A stretch of 50,514 bases of DNA from Candidatus Alistipes merdigallinarum (GCA_019119305.1 DWXH01000001.1:1-50514), one strand, 5' to 3'; numbered from the stretch's first letter, positions 1-6,954 are shown. Notes: generated by a model from the sequence alone, not told the origin. Numbers and translations are program-made.

Positions 1-354
1 AGGGTAAGCCTTGCAGCCTTTCTCCATTTCCACGAAAAGGAGGCACATACGCAGCACTTGGTATTCACCGCACGTGGTGAGAACGGTGAAGTATTGCTTT
101 TGCCGCACCTTGCGAACATAGCTTGTCTCCACTTTCAGCCTTGCCCCACATTCGGGGCAGGTGCAGTATTCTGTCTGTTTGTCCATCATCCAACTATGAC
201 CACAGTCCATGCAGGTGGTGCGTCCTTTGGGCAAACGGTGGGCGTAATGGTCAATGCACTCACGGAAAGCCCAATTCATCTGTGCTTTGGTTATGGGGCG
301 GAGTTTCTTGCTCTGTGCAAGTACCGTTTTCTCGAATTTGTTTCTCGGTTTCAT
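1..354 (-). CDS. PcfJ-like conjugative-element protein, N-terminal part (runs off the left edge)
   Basis: The first 118 residues of a minus-strand protein whose C-terminus lies outside the window. It begins MKPRNKFEKTV and carries a zinc-ribbon-like set of cysteines (CMDC, then CTCPEC) at about residues 49-72. This start and the gene order after a PcfK-like gene match the PcfJ-like proteins of Bacteroides conjugative transposons. Their role in transfer is not well defined. The start codon lies four bases after the TGA of the upstream gene, so the two are probably translationally coupled. The family call rests on recall of sequence and synteny. The zinc-ribbon is read directly. Confidence 0.7.
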   Translation of the reverse strand, partial: MKPRNKFEKTVLAQSKKLRPITKAQMNWAFRECIDHYAHRLPKGRTTCMDCGHSWMMDKQTEYCTCPECGARLKVETSYVRKVRQKQYFTVLTTCGEYQVLRMCLLFVEMEKGCKAYP

Positions 355-358
355 AGGT

Positions 359-772
359 TCAGAATAATGTAAGTTCAACTTGTTGTGCGTTTGTCTTTTG
401 GCTTGCCTTAGCCTTGTTTCGGTTCTGCAACTTGCGCAGTTCCTCGGCTTGGTATTGGCGGATGGCTTGCTGCCGTGCCTCCGCCTTTTCCTCGTCAGTC
501 AGTTCTACCGTATGGTTCACGACTACATGGCATTGCAGGGGCTTGCCCACTTCAATGTCGTCCTCGTCATAGTAGTGGACGGCTTGGGAATAGATTTCAC
601 CGTCCGTAAAGCCGTTGCAACCGCTTTTCTGTACCCAATTGAGGATATAGGTCACGCACTCGTCTATGCTCTTGTTTGGCTTGTTGTAACTTACAGCAAA
701 CAGTTTGTCCTCCGCTGCACGGTTGTCCAGATAGGCTTGGATTGTACGCTTGAAATGGTCTGTTCCGTTCAT
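359..772 (-). CDS. PcfK-like conjugative-element protein
   Basis: A 137-residue protein starting MNGTDHFKRTIQAYLDN. The frame is open upstream for 23 more codons, but this internal ATG gives the N-terminus expected for PcfK-like proteins of Bacteroides conjugative transposons. The second half is highly charged and helical (a Glu/Lys/Arg/Gln-rich stretch at about residues 85-130) and may form a coiled coil. It has no signal peptide or membrane segment, so it is probably cytoplasmic. It sits between an unknown 198-residue gene (17 bp upstream) and the PcfJ-like gene (4 bp downstream) in one minus-strand operon. The biochemical function is unknown. The name is by family resemblance only. Confidence 0.7.
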   Translation of the reverse strand: MNGTDHFKRTIQAYLDNRAAEDKLFAVSYNKPNKSIDECVTYILNWVQKSGCNGFTDGEIYSQAVHYYDEDDIEVGKPLQCHVVVNHTVELTDEEKAEARQQAIRQYQAEELRKLQNRNKAKASQKTNAQQVELTLF

Positions 773-789
773 ATCAGTATGTGTTTTAG

Positions 790-1386
790 TCAGTTGAAAA
801 ATTCTCCGTTGGATAAAAACTCGTATTCGTTGGCTTCGCAATCATGTTCAAAAGCTTCCTCATCGGTGCAATCCTCAACGTCCCTGCTGCAAAAGCGGAA
901 GAAACTGCCGATGCACTCGTCCATAAGGTCATGCAGGTTCGTATGCTTGTCGGGTGCTTTCAGAAAGTCGTATATGGGCTTCAGGATGTCCATGTCAGCA
1001 CAATAGCCTGTCAGCACGCAATCCTCGGTTACGGATATGCGGCTTCTGCGTTGTTTGTTGAAGTCCTTTCCGTGCCAATAGGTCTTGGGCTTGAAAAGGC
1101 TGTGCCAATAGTTGTTCACGATGAATTTCAATAACCGCACACCGCAAAGTCCTTCCTCTTCCTCGCTGTAATTGAAGGTGAAACGGTAGTAACACGTGCA
1201 GCCGTCATATCTCCAATCATATACACGTATGTTGAATATGCCTTCAAAGGCTTTCAGCGTTGCCATGTTCTCGCTCTGCCACGGATATTCATACCCTGCC
1301 AACCATCGGTTGTAAGCATTTTCCTTTGCCGTGAATGAAAGCTCGTCCACCTTATAAACATCGTATGTCCTTGTTTCCGTTCTCAT
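790..1386 (-). CDS. Conserved conjugative-element protein of unknown function (YKxDELSxxAKExA motif)
   Basis: A 198-residue protein with ATG at 1384-1386. The N-terminus has a pattern like YKVDELSFTAKENAYNRWL, which resembles a motif found near the start of small phage and mobile-element proteins of unknown role. The rest is rich in aromatic residues and cysteine and has an acidic C-terminus, with no membrane segment. Aromatic-rich, acidic mobile-element proteins are sometimes DNA mimics or antirestriction proteins, but nothing here proves that. It is the third gene of the minus-strand operon. Function is not assigned. Confidence 0.65.
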   Translation of the reverse strand: MRTETRTYDVYKVDELSFTAKENAYNRWLAGYEYPWQSENMATLKAFEGIFNIRVYDWRYDGCTCYYRFTFNYSEEEEGLCGVRLLKFIVNNYWHSLFKPKTYWHGKDFNKQRRSRISVTEDCVLTGYCADMDILKPIYDFLKAPDKHTNLHDLMDECIGSFFRFCSRDVEDCTDEEAFEHDCEANEYEFLSNGEFFN

Positions 1387-1408
1387 AATCTTCTGTCTTA
1401 AAGGGTTG

Positions 1409-1630
1409 TCAAATGGTTTCTTTCAAAATCTCTCTCCAATAGACTGGCTCTGCCTCGCTTAAAAGAAAGTCAATGAAGTCCTTTCTCGCTTCCTTGTTCA
1501 GTTCATGGTACAATCTTCTGAATGAGGAAAAGTTACCGTTGATGTACGTTTCCACCATATACTCAAAGATGTTGTCCACCTCGTAAAACCTGCATTGCTG
1601 CGCTGCCGTCTTGCTGTTTCTTTTCGCCAT
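1409..1630 (-). CDS. Small conjugative-element protein of unknown function
   Basis: A 73-residue protein read from the ATG at 1628-1630 (MAKRNSKTAAQQ). The open frame continues upstream through the operon leader, but that extension overlaps the neighbouring gene in another frame and has no protein-like character, so the short form is preferred. It is mostly helical and charged (for example ARKDFIDFLLSEAEP) with no membrane segment. It lies 22 bp before the 198-residue gene and 11 bp after the small membrane protein. I do not recognise a domain. Confidence 0.6.
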   Translation of the reverse strand: MAKRNSKTAAQQCRFYEVDNIFEYMVETYINGNFSSFRRLYHELNKEARKDFIDFLLSEAEPVYWREILKETI

Positions 1631-1641
1631 ATCCTTATGAA

Positions 1642-1860
1642 TTAAATGGTTAATAACCAAATGAATGTCCAAATAATTGTCACTATTGAAAGTAGTGCGG
1701 TGAGGATGCCGAACATGAAGTTCAACACGCCCAATAGGATTTCCCCTGCGATGCCTACCGCCAAACCTCCTGCGCAAAGGGTAATGCCCCATGCCGCTCT
1801 CACTACTGCGGACAATACTTTCCGCAAAGCCTTTCCGATGTCGTTCAATGTCATTCTCAT
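1642..1860 (-). CDS. Small two-helix membrane protein of the conjugative element
   Basis: A 72-residue protein starting MRMTLNDIGKALRK at the ATG 1858-1860. A TTG three codons earlier could also serve. It has a short charged N-terminal part, then two hydrophobic segments (about residues 23-44 and 46-71) separated by a very short turn, so it is predicted to sit in the inner membrane as a hairpin. It is the first gene of the minus-strand operon and follows a leader of roughly 140 nt. Function is unknown. Small membrane proteins of this kind are common in Bacteroidota conjugative elements. Confidence 0.6.
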   Translation of the reverse strand: MRMTLNDIGKALRKVLSAVVRAAWGITLCAGGLAVGIAGEILLGVLNFMFGILTALLSIVTIIWTFIWLLTI

Positions 1861-1971
1861 ATCTTCCAATTTTTAAGTTGTTGTTACTTGTCTTGCTCGG
1901 ATGGGGAGGTCGGGTCGAGTCCTTTTTCTTTTCGCCTCTCCGTATGTCCGATGTTTCCTTGTGACGTCTTC

Positions 1972-1988
1972 CGACCGCGCATCGGTCG
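1972..1988 (-). promoter_or_regulatory. Hairpin in the leader of the minus-strand ICE operon
   Basis: CGACCG at 1972-1977 pairs with CGGTCG at 1983-1988 across a five-base loop. It lies near the 5' end of the untranslated leader before the small membrane-protein gene. No regulator is known, and it could simply stabilise the message. Confidence 0.35.
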
Positions 1989-2008
1989 TTTTCGTTTCGG
2001 GGGCCATG

Positions 2009-2035
2009 CAAAGGTTAGGGAGTAGGTTCAGCAAA
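2009..2035 (-). promoter_or_regulatory. Possible promoter of the ICE operon
   Basis: On the minus strand a TTTG (2032-2035) is followed 15 nt later by AACCTTTG (2009-2016). This resembles the Bacteroidota promoter TTTG-N19-TAnnTTTG, but the spacer is short and the first base of the -7 box is off. It is about 150 bp upstream of the first gene of the operon. Confidence 0.35.
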
Positions 2036-2091
2036 TTTTTTCGACAGAATACTACCTGAGCCTGCGAAGTGTGGAGATTGTGGCTAAAAAA

Positions 2092-2121
2092 TTTGTGTTC
2101 CTAATCCCGTCTTTACCTTTG
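2092..2121 (+). promoter_or_regulatory. Near-consensus Bacteroidota promoter facing a gene-poor region
   Basis: TTTG at 2092-2095, an 18-nt spacer, then TACCTTTG at 2114-2121. This matches the Bacteroidota sigma-ABfr consensus very well. It points rightward into about 470 bp without a convincing gene that ends in a strong terminator at 2588-2643. Confidence 0.65.
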
Positions 2122-2369
2122 CCCCTGCAACGAAAATGACCCACTGATGCCGTCTGGAATGGCGGCATGGGAATATCGGCATACTTGCTGGAGAGGCGGG
2201 AAGGAAAAGGGGGAAGCATAGAGGATGGCGCAACGCGCCACGGGGAAGTTCAAAGGGCGGCGCAACGGACAAGGGGAAAGCCCCGCTTTCCTGCCGCCGT
2301 GACAGAAGTCCTGCAACCGTCATTGTCATGCGTGCATGGCTTGCGGTTGCAAGTTTTCTGCCGGCGGCA

Positions 2370-2448
2370 CATGTCTTCAAACGGTCTTGTCTGCCATGCC
2401 CGGTTTGGCAAAAGCATGGCAAGACGGTTTGAGGACAGGGAAGACATG
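2370..2448. repeat. Nested inverted repeats
   Basis: Three pairs nest around one centre: CATGTCTTC (2370-2378) with GAAGACATG (2440-2448), TGTCTTCAAACGGT (2372-2385) with ACGGTTTGAGGACA (2424-2437, 12 of 14 pairs), and TGCCATGC (2392-2399) with GCATGGCA (2414-2421). They could form an extended RNA or DNA hairpin, or bind recombination or relaxase proteins. Confidence 0.55.
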
Positions 2449-2548
2449 ACAGCCGGAAATAGTCGCAGGTGCAGATTCACGCTTGCCGTGCCCTGCATCC
2501 GGCGGCATTTCGGCTGCTAAAAGAAGACGAGAAAAAGAAAATGGATAA

Positions 2549-2618
2549 AACGGACTTGTCCGTTCTGCACAAGCATATAAAAGAAGTGCCCACGACGATG
2601 GCGGTGTCACTTGTGACA
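2549..2618. repeat. Two palindromes sharing the centre ACTTGT
   Basis: AACGGACTTGTCCGTT (2549-2564) and TGTCACTTGTGACA (2605-2618) are both palindromic around ACTTGT, with centres 55 bp apart. The second sits inside the loop of the terminator stem. They could be a pair of protein-binding sites. Confidence 0.4.
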
Positions 2619-2643
2619 TTGTGGTCGTCGTGGGCTTTTCTTT
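2588..2643. terminator. Strong intrinsic terminator
   Basis: GCCCACGACGA (2588-2598) pairs perfectly with TCGTCGTGGGC (2625-2635), followed on the plus strand by TTTTCTTT. A second small hairpin fills the loop. An A-rich flank on the left means it may also work on the minus strand. Confidence 0.7.
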
Positions 2644-2737
2644 GCTTGTGCCGTTTCTGAAATGGGCTTACGCACATCAAGCCGGAAGCCGTTTTCAGAA
2701 CGGGGTAACGGCAATATCCCTAAAAAATAGGTAATGA

Positions 2738-2769
2738 TTTGGTGCTATGGGATAAAAAATGTATCTTTG
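2738..2769 (+). promoter_or_regulatory. Bacteroidota promoter overlapping the putative att core
   Basis: TTTG at 2738-2741, a 20-nt spacer, then TATCTTTG at 2762-2769. It reads rightward toward the Gfo/Idh gene at 2965. A nine-codon frame (2775-2804) starts a few bases downstream. The -7 box is part of GTATCTTTGC. Confidence 0.55.
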
Positions 2770-2770
2770 C
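2761..2770 (+). other. Putative attachment (att) core of a CTnDOT-type element
   Basis: GTATCTTTGC matches GTANNTTTGC, the ten-base core shared by CTnDOT and its target sites. To its left lie conjugative-element genes and structured DNA, and to its right ordinary chromosome begins. The other end and the integrase are outside the window, so the junction is inferred. The core necessarily resembles a Bacteroidota -7 box, so chance is possible. Confidence 0.45.
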
Positions 2771-2964
2771 AAATATGAAAGAGTTGTTTGAATCTATGAG
2801 GTAAACCGCAGCAAGTCAGAGCGTTCTGAATGTCGCTAAATCGTTACCTAAAATCTCACACTCTTCAATTCTATTCTGTGTATCAATCAGATACAGCTTT
2901 TTTAATTATCCTTGTGAAATAACCTCAAACAAACACAAAAACGAACCTGACAACTCAATCCACA

Positions 2965-4239
2965 ATGAATAACGAAAAGATAAACCGCAGGGACTTTCTG
3001 AAAGAGCTCGGCTTCACCGCCGGAGCGACCGCACTGTTCGCCTCGTTTCCTTGGCTCAGCGGATTCGCCGAAGAGAACCAAAAAGCGATTGCCAAAGAGA
3101 AACTCCGCATCGGAGTGATCGGTACCGGCGATCGGGGCCGATTCCTGCTCAACTTCCTGGTTCGGAATCCGAAAGCCGATGTCGTTTGGCTGTGTGATAA
3201 TTACCAGCCGTGGCTTGAGCTCGGCCAGCAAATCGCCCCCAACGCAAAAACGTGTGCGGATTACCGCCAAGTGATCGACGATCCGACCGTTGAAGCGATC
3301 GTGATCGCCACGCCGCTCTACACCCACCACGAGATCGCAATCGCTGCAATGGAGGCCGGGAAACACCTGTTCTGCGAAAAATCGATGGCCAAGACTCTGG
3401 ACGACACGCTGGATATGTACCAGACCCACAAACGGACGAACCACGTCTTTTTTGTCGACCAGCAACGGCTTTACGATCCGGTCTACCTGAAAGCGATCGA
3501 GATGATCCGTTCTGGAATGTTCGGCGAAATACAGGGTATCAATACCTTCTGGAACCGCAACGGAGACTGGCGGCGACCGGTTCCCTCACCCGAACTGGAA
3601 CGTAAAATCAACTGGCGGCTCTACCGAGAGTATTCGTGCGGACTGATGACCGAATTGGCCTGCCACCAGATACAGGTCGGAACATGGATCTGGAGAGAAC
3701 TACCCGAACGAATATACGGACAGGGCGGCATTACCTTCTGGAAAGATGGCCGGGAGGTTGAGGACAACGTCGGCGTCATCTACACCTACAAAGACGGGAA
3801 ACGTCTCACGTTCAGCTCCATCATCTCCAACGCATTCTACGGATTGGAAGAACAGATCATGGGTAATCTCGGAACAGTCGAACCGGAAGTCGGCAAATAT
3901 TATTTCGAGAAGACGCCGCCGATGCCCGGACTGCTGCAAATGATCAACAACATCGAGAAAGAGATATACAGTACCGTATCGTTCGCCGGTCCGAGCTGGG
4001 ACCCCGAAATCGCCAAACAAAACCACGGCGAATACATCATAGGCAAGAAACGCGACTTCTTGGACGGCACCGGATTTACGGTCGATGCCTTCGTCGACGC
4101 TGCTATCGCCGGAAAACAACCCCCGATGATCGCTGAAGAGAGTTATTACGCTACCGTACTCTCCTTATTGGGACAACAATCCATTGAGGAGAAACGCGAA
4201 ATCTTCTTCCCTGAAGAGTACCGTATCGATTACCTTTAA
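2965..4239 (+). CDS. Tat-exported Gfo/Idh/MocA-family oxidoreductase
   Basis: A 424-residue NAD(P)-dependent sugar oxidoreductase-type protein. The N-terminus carries a twin-arginine signal (NRRDFLK at residues 7-13, then a hydrophobic stretch), so it should be folded with its cofactor and exported by Tat. The Rossmann motif GVIGTGDRG is at residues 50-58, and the EK pair that usually precedes Pro in this family is at 138-139, here followed by Ser. A conserved-looking Cys-His-Gln in CGLMTELACHQ lies in the C-terminal half where the catalytic His is expected. Bacteroidota use such exported enzymes to oxidise glycans or open glycosidic bonds through keto intermediates. The substrate cannot be read. 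The upstream promoter may be the one at 2738-2769. It differs from GH109 enzymes at the motifs I can recall. Confidence 0.85.
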   Translation: MNNEKINRRDFLKELGFTAGATALFASFPWLSGFAEENQKAIAKEKLRIGVIGTGDRGRFLLNFLVRNPKADVVWLCDNYQPWLELGQQIAPNAKTCADYRQVIDDPTVEAIVIATPLYTHHEIAIAAMEAGKHLFCEKSMAKTLDDTLDMYQTHKRTNHVFFVDQQRLYDPVYLKAIEMIRSGMFGEIQGINTFWNRNGDWRRPVPSPELERKINWRLYREYSCGLMTELACHQIQVGTWIWRELPERIYGQGGITFWKDGREVEDNVGVIYTYKDGKRLTFSSIISNAFYGLEEQIMGNLGTVEPEVGKYYFEKTPPMPGLLQMINNIEKEIYSTVSFAGPSWDPEIAKQNHGEYIIGKKRDFLDGTGFTVDAFVDAAIAGKQPPMIAEESYYATVLSLLGQQSIEEKREIFFPEEYRIDYL

Positions 4240-4254
4240 CCCAAGACAAAAGCC

Positions 4255-4518
4255 ATGAAAGATATCGTCATCACGAAACGCCATATTCGCCGAGAGGTCG
4301 TCGTTTGGATCATCTGTCTGATTCTCATAACGATCTGGAACATCATCGGCATCATCAAGTTTGACACCCAATGGATCGAGCTGATTTCGCTGTGGTATGT
4401 CGTCATTCCACTCTCGATCCTACTCTATATCATTCTGATTCCGTTCCGATGGATCGGTTGTCTGGTGATCCGGAAAATCAAATCGAGGCCCCGACAGGCA
4501 CCAAAAACACAGAAATAA
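4255..4518 (+). CDS. Small membrane protein of unknown function
   Basis: An 87-residue protein with two strong hydrophobic segments (about residues 17-35 and 44-67) between basic ends, so it should be an inner-membrane hairpin. It starts 15 bp after the Gfo/Idh stop and ends 6 bp before the ApbE-like start, so the three are probably one transcript. No family is recognised. The position between an exported oxidoreductase and a flavin-transferase-like protein suggests a redox-related partner, but nothing in the sequence shows it. Confidence 0.65.
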   Translation: MKDIVITKRHIRREVVVWIICLILITIWNIIGIIKFDTQWIELISLWYVVIPLSILLYIILIPFRWIGCLVIRKIKSRPRQAPKTQK

Positions 4519-4524
4519 AAGAAG

Positions 4525-5397
4525 ATGGCCGTACAGATCAGCCACACATTCAAGCGGACCCCATCGGGAGCCGGCATCTATTACGGATGGTTCGAAGCGA
4601 TGCACAGCCGCTTCGATCTGCTGGCCATCGGAATCGAAAAAGAGCTCGGCGAAACGCTTTGCCATAAAATCGCCGAAGAGACACAAAGGCTCGAAAAAAG
4701 ACTGAACCGTTTCGACGAGGAGAGCGACATCTGGCAGATCAACCACCTCGACAACTACGACCGTTATGCAGCCGATCCGGAATTGCTCGTCATCTTTGCA
4801 GAGGCATTACGCTATCGGGAAATGACGGCCGGTGCATTCGACATTGCCGTACAAACTCCCGAATACAATATCGAAGTACCCTATTTCGCCATCGATGCCC
4901 CTTGCGAGTCGATCCTCAAACTGAAACCAGACGCCATAGCCGACTTCGGAGGATTCGGTAAAGGCTACGCACTCGAAACGGCCCAGCGAATTCTTGTCGA
5001 GGCTGGTGTTCAATCCTCCCTGCTCAGTTTCGGGAACAGTTCCGTCTGCGGCATCGGGCTCCACCCTTCGGGCAAGAAGTGGCAGATCGGCGTCGAAAAT
5101 CCGATGCATCGGGGTACGACCATGAACTTGTTCGACCTGCAAAACGAAAGCCTATCCTCTTCCGGGAACCTGCCCCACAATCGGGGACACATCCGTTCGA
5201 CCCGAACCGGCAAACCGATCGATACCAACCGAATCGTTTCGGTCGTCTCCCCCTCCCCGAGCGAATGCGAGGTCCTCTCCACCGCCCTGTTTGCTGCCGA
5301 TGCCGAACAACAGGAGGCGATCCGGAACAATTTTCCACACCTCCAAGCCACCGTCATGGATTTTTCCTCATCGGGATATACTGTACAAAGGCTGTAA
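4525..5397 (+). CDS. Divergent ApbE-like FAD:protein FMN transferase
   Basis: A 290-residue member of the ApbE family, which moves FMN from FAD onto Thr/Ser of target proteins. Family landmarks are present: MTAGAFDIAV (like the usual SDGAFDPTV) near residue 95, DFGGFGKGYALE near 140 and LSSSGN near 220. Others are altered. The HIxDPRTG stretch reads HIRSTRTG, and the metal-binding Asp of the usual ADALSTA stretch is Glu (CEVLSTA). There is no signal peptide, so it is cytoplasmic, unlike many ApbE lipoproteins. Activity may therefore be altered. It ends the small operon that starts at 2965. The family call is solid. The activity is uncertain. Confidence 0.75.
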   Translation: MAVQISHTFKRTPSGAGIYYGWFEAMHSRFDLLAIGIEKELGETLCHKIAEETQRLEKRLNRFDEESDIWQINHLDNYDRYAADPELLVIFAEALRYREMTAGAFDIAVQTPEYNIEVPYFAIDAPCESILKLKPDAIADFGGFGKGYALETAQRILVEAGVQSSLLSFGNSSVCGIGLHPSGKKWQIGVENPMHRGTTMNLFDLQNESLSSSGNLPHNRGHIRSTRTGKPIDTNRIVSVVSPSPSECEVLSTALFAADAEQQEAIRNNFPHLQATVMDFSSSGYTVQRL

Positions 5398-5463
5398 ACC
5401 ATAAAAAAACGGCAGGTCCCAACCAGAAATAGTCCGAAAAGAACATCGAGTTCGGTTTTTACA

Positions 5464-5471
5464 TATTTTTG
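5464..5471 (+). promoter_or_regulatory. Promoter -7 box for the tandem ABC ATPase
   Basis: TATTTTTG fits TAnnTTTG and lies 25 bp before the ATG at 5497. No clear TTTG is seen at -33. Confidence 0.4.
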
Positions 5472-5496
5472 CACCATTCAAAACTCGATTTACAAC

Positions 5497-6954
5497 ATGG
5501 AACGACCGATCATTTCATTGAAAGGGGGTGTCGTACGAGACGAAAGCCGCCGTTTCCGGACACCGATAGACTTTTCGATAAACCCGAACGAACAAATCGC
5601 CGTCATGGGACTTAACGGCAGCGGGAAAACAATCCTGATCGAAACCGTACAAGGCAACATCTATCTGGAACAGGGGCATATCGATTTCGATTTCGGGACA
5701 CCGGACGACCATGTTTCGGAGCACATCCGCCACATTACGTTCCGCGACGCCTACGGCAGTGCCGACGGCGAATACTACTACCAACAACGCTGGAATGCCT
5801 CTGATCGGGAAAGTGCCCCGCTGGTCCGTGATATGTTCGAAAAAAAGACATGCAGCGAGGAGGAGCGTCAACATCTGTTCCACCTGTTAGGTATCGAAGC
5901 GATGCTCGACAAGCAGATCATCCTGCTCTCGAGCGGTGAGCTGCGGAAATTCCAGATCGCCAAGATGCTGATATCGGCCCCACGTATTCTGATCGTCGAA
6001 AGCCCCTTCATCGGACTCGACAAAGAGGCCCGTCAAACACTCGAAGAGCTGCTCGTCCGGGTTGTCCGCGAATCCAACGTACAGATTATCCTGTCGGTCT
6101 CCGCCCCGACGGATATTCCCGAATTCATCACCCATGTCTATACTGTCGAAGGGATGCAATGCGGCAAAAAACAGACCCGGGCAGAATTTTTCGCCCAAGA
6201 ACCCTATACCCGCCACAAAAAAGAGCTGGACACCGTCTATCGTGCCCATCCGATTTCGCTCCCTGCCCCTACCCGGACACCGATCGAGTGCGACGAAATC
6301 GTACGGATGCAAAACGTCACCATCCGGTACGGGGAACGGACCATACTCGACTCTTTGGAGTGGACGATCCGCAACGGTGAAAAATGGACCCTGACCGGTC
6401 CGAACGGATCGGGAAAATCAACCCTGCTCAGTCTGATCAGTGCGGACAACCCTCAGTCCTATGCACAGGACATCTCGCTGTTCGGCAGGCAACGGGGATC
6501 GGGTGAGAGCATCTGGGATATCAAAAAGCACATCGGTTACGTATCGCCCGAGATGCACCGCTCGTACATGAAACATATTCCGGCCATAGACATCGTCGCT
6601 TCGGGATTTTTCGACTCGATCGGACTCTACCTGACACCCAGCGAGGAGCAACGGACCCTCTGCGACGAATGGCTGAAGGCTTTCGGAATCGAAGAGCTCC
6701 GCGACCGGTCGTTCGTCAAACTCTCTTCCGGCGAACAGCGGCTGCTGTTGTTGGCCCGCGCCTTCGTCAAGGACCCCGACCTGCTGATCCTCGATGAACC
6801 GCTGCACGGGCTCGACTGTTACAACAAGGAGCGTGCACGTGCCGTCATCGAAGCCTTCTGCGAACGTCCGGCCAAGACCCTGATCTACGTTACACACTAC
6901 GAGCACGAACTGCCCCGCTGCATCGACCGGGAAAAACGGCTGGAACGACACTAA
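5497..6954 (+). CDS. Tandem ABC ATPase, ModF-like
   Basis: A 485-residue cytoplasmic protein with two ABC nucleotide-binding domains and no membrane segments. Domain 1 has Walker A GLNGSGKT (38-45) and signature LSSGE (144-148), but its Walker B ends ILIVES (164-169), so both the Mg-binding Asp and the catalytic Glu are replaced. Domain 2 is complete: Walker A GPNGSGKST (301-309), signature LSSGEQ (409-414), Walker B LLILDEP (429-435). Proteins of this layout are called ModF or PhrA and are often linked to molybdate, but no transport genes are nearby and the role is open. One site is likely catalytic and the other degenerate, as in many asymmetric ABC proteins. It has its own promoter and is monocistronic. 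Confidence 0.8.
   Translation: MERPIISLKGGVVRDESRRFRTPIDFSINPNEQIAVMGLNGSGKTILIETVQGNIYLEQGHIDFDFGTPDDHVSEHIRHITFRDAYGSADGEYYYQQRWNASDRESAPLVRDMFEKKTCSEEERQHLFHLLGIEAMLDKQIILLSSGELRKFQIAKMLISAPRILIVESPFIGLDKEARQTLEELLVRVVRESNVQIILSVSAPTDIPEFITHVYTVEGMQCGKKQTRAEFFAQEPYTRHKKELDTVYRAHPISLPAPTRTPIECDEIVRMQNVTIRYGERTILDSLEWTIRNGEKWTLTGPNGSGKSTLLSLISADNPQSYAQDISLFGRQRGSGESIWDIKKHIGYVSPEMHRSYMKHIPAIDIVASGFFDSIGLYLTPSEEQRTLCDEWLKAFGIEELRDRSFVKLSSGEQRLLLLARAFVKDPDLLILDEPLHGLDCYNKERARAVIEAFCERPAKTLIYVTHYEHELPRCIDREKRLERH

Larger units (their letters stand above)
2122..2643 (+). ncRNA. Candidate structured non-coding transcript at the ICE end
   Basis: A near-consensus promoter (2092-2121) and an intrinsic terminator (2588-2643) bracket roughly 520 bp. 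This stretch holds several inverted repeats: ATGCCG at 2147-2152 with CGGCAT at 2163-2168, a nested set at 2370-2448, and a perfect palindrome at 2549-2564. A 117-codon open frame (2167-2520) exists but is Arg-rich, and a similarly long frame overlaps it on the other strand, so it looks like chance. A structured RNA, possibly regulatory, is the simplest reading, but this is inference. Confidence 0.3.
2728..2850. repeat. Inverted 13-bp arms flanking the putative attachment core
   Basis: TAGGTAATGATTT at 2728-2740 is the reverse complement of AAATCGTTACCTA at 2838-2850 with one mismatch. A shorter copy (GGTAACG) is at 2704-2710. The two long arms lie either side of the GTATCTTTGC core at 2761-2770. 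Integrase arm-binding sites have this arrangement, but no protein has been tied to it here. Confidence 0.4.

Noticed and set aside
2167-2520. 117-codon plus-strand frame at the ICE end
   Set aside because: Arg-rich, no family resemblance, and a similarly long frame lies antisense. The GC-rich palindromic DNA would yield such frames by chance. Kept only as a caveat to the ncRNA idea.
2541-2660. 40-codon frame starting MDKTDLSVLHKH
   Set aside because: It runs through a perfect terminator stem, so it is unlikely to be a normal gene, though a leader peptide is possible.
2965-4239. GH109 glycosidase
   Set aside because: Tat signal and NAD fold fit, but the GH109 catalytic stretch I recall is absent, so only the broad Gfo/Idh/MocA call is made.
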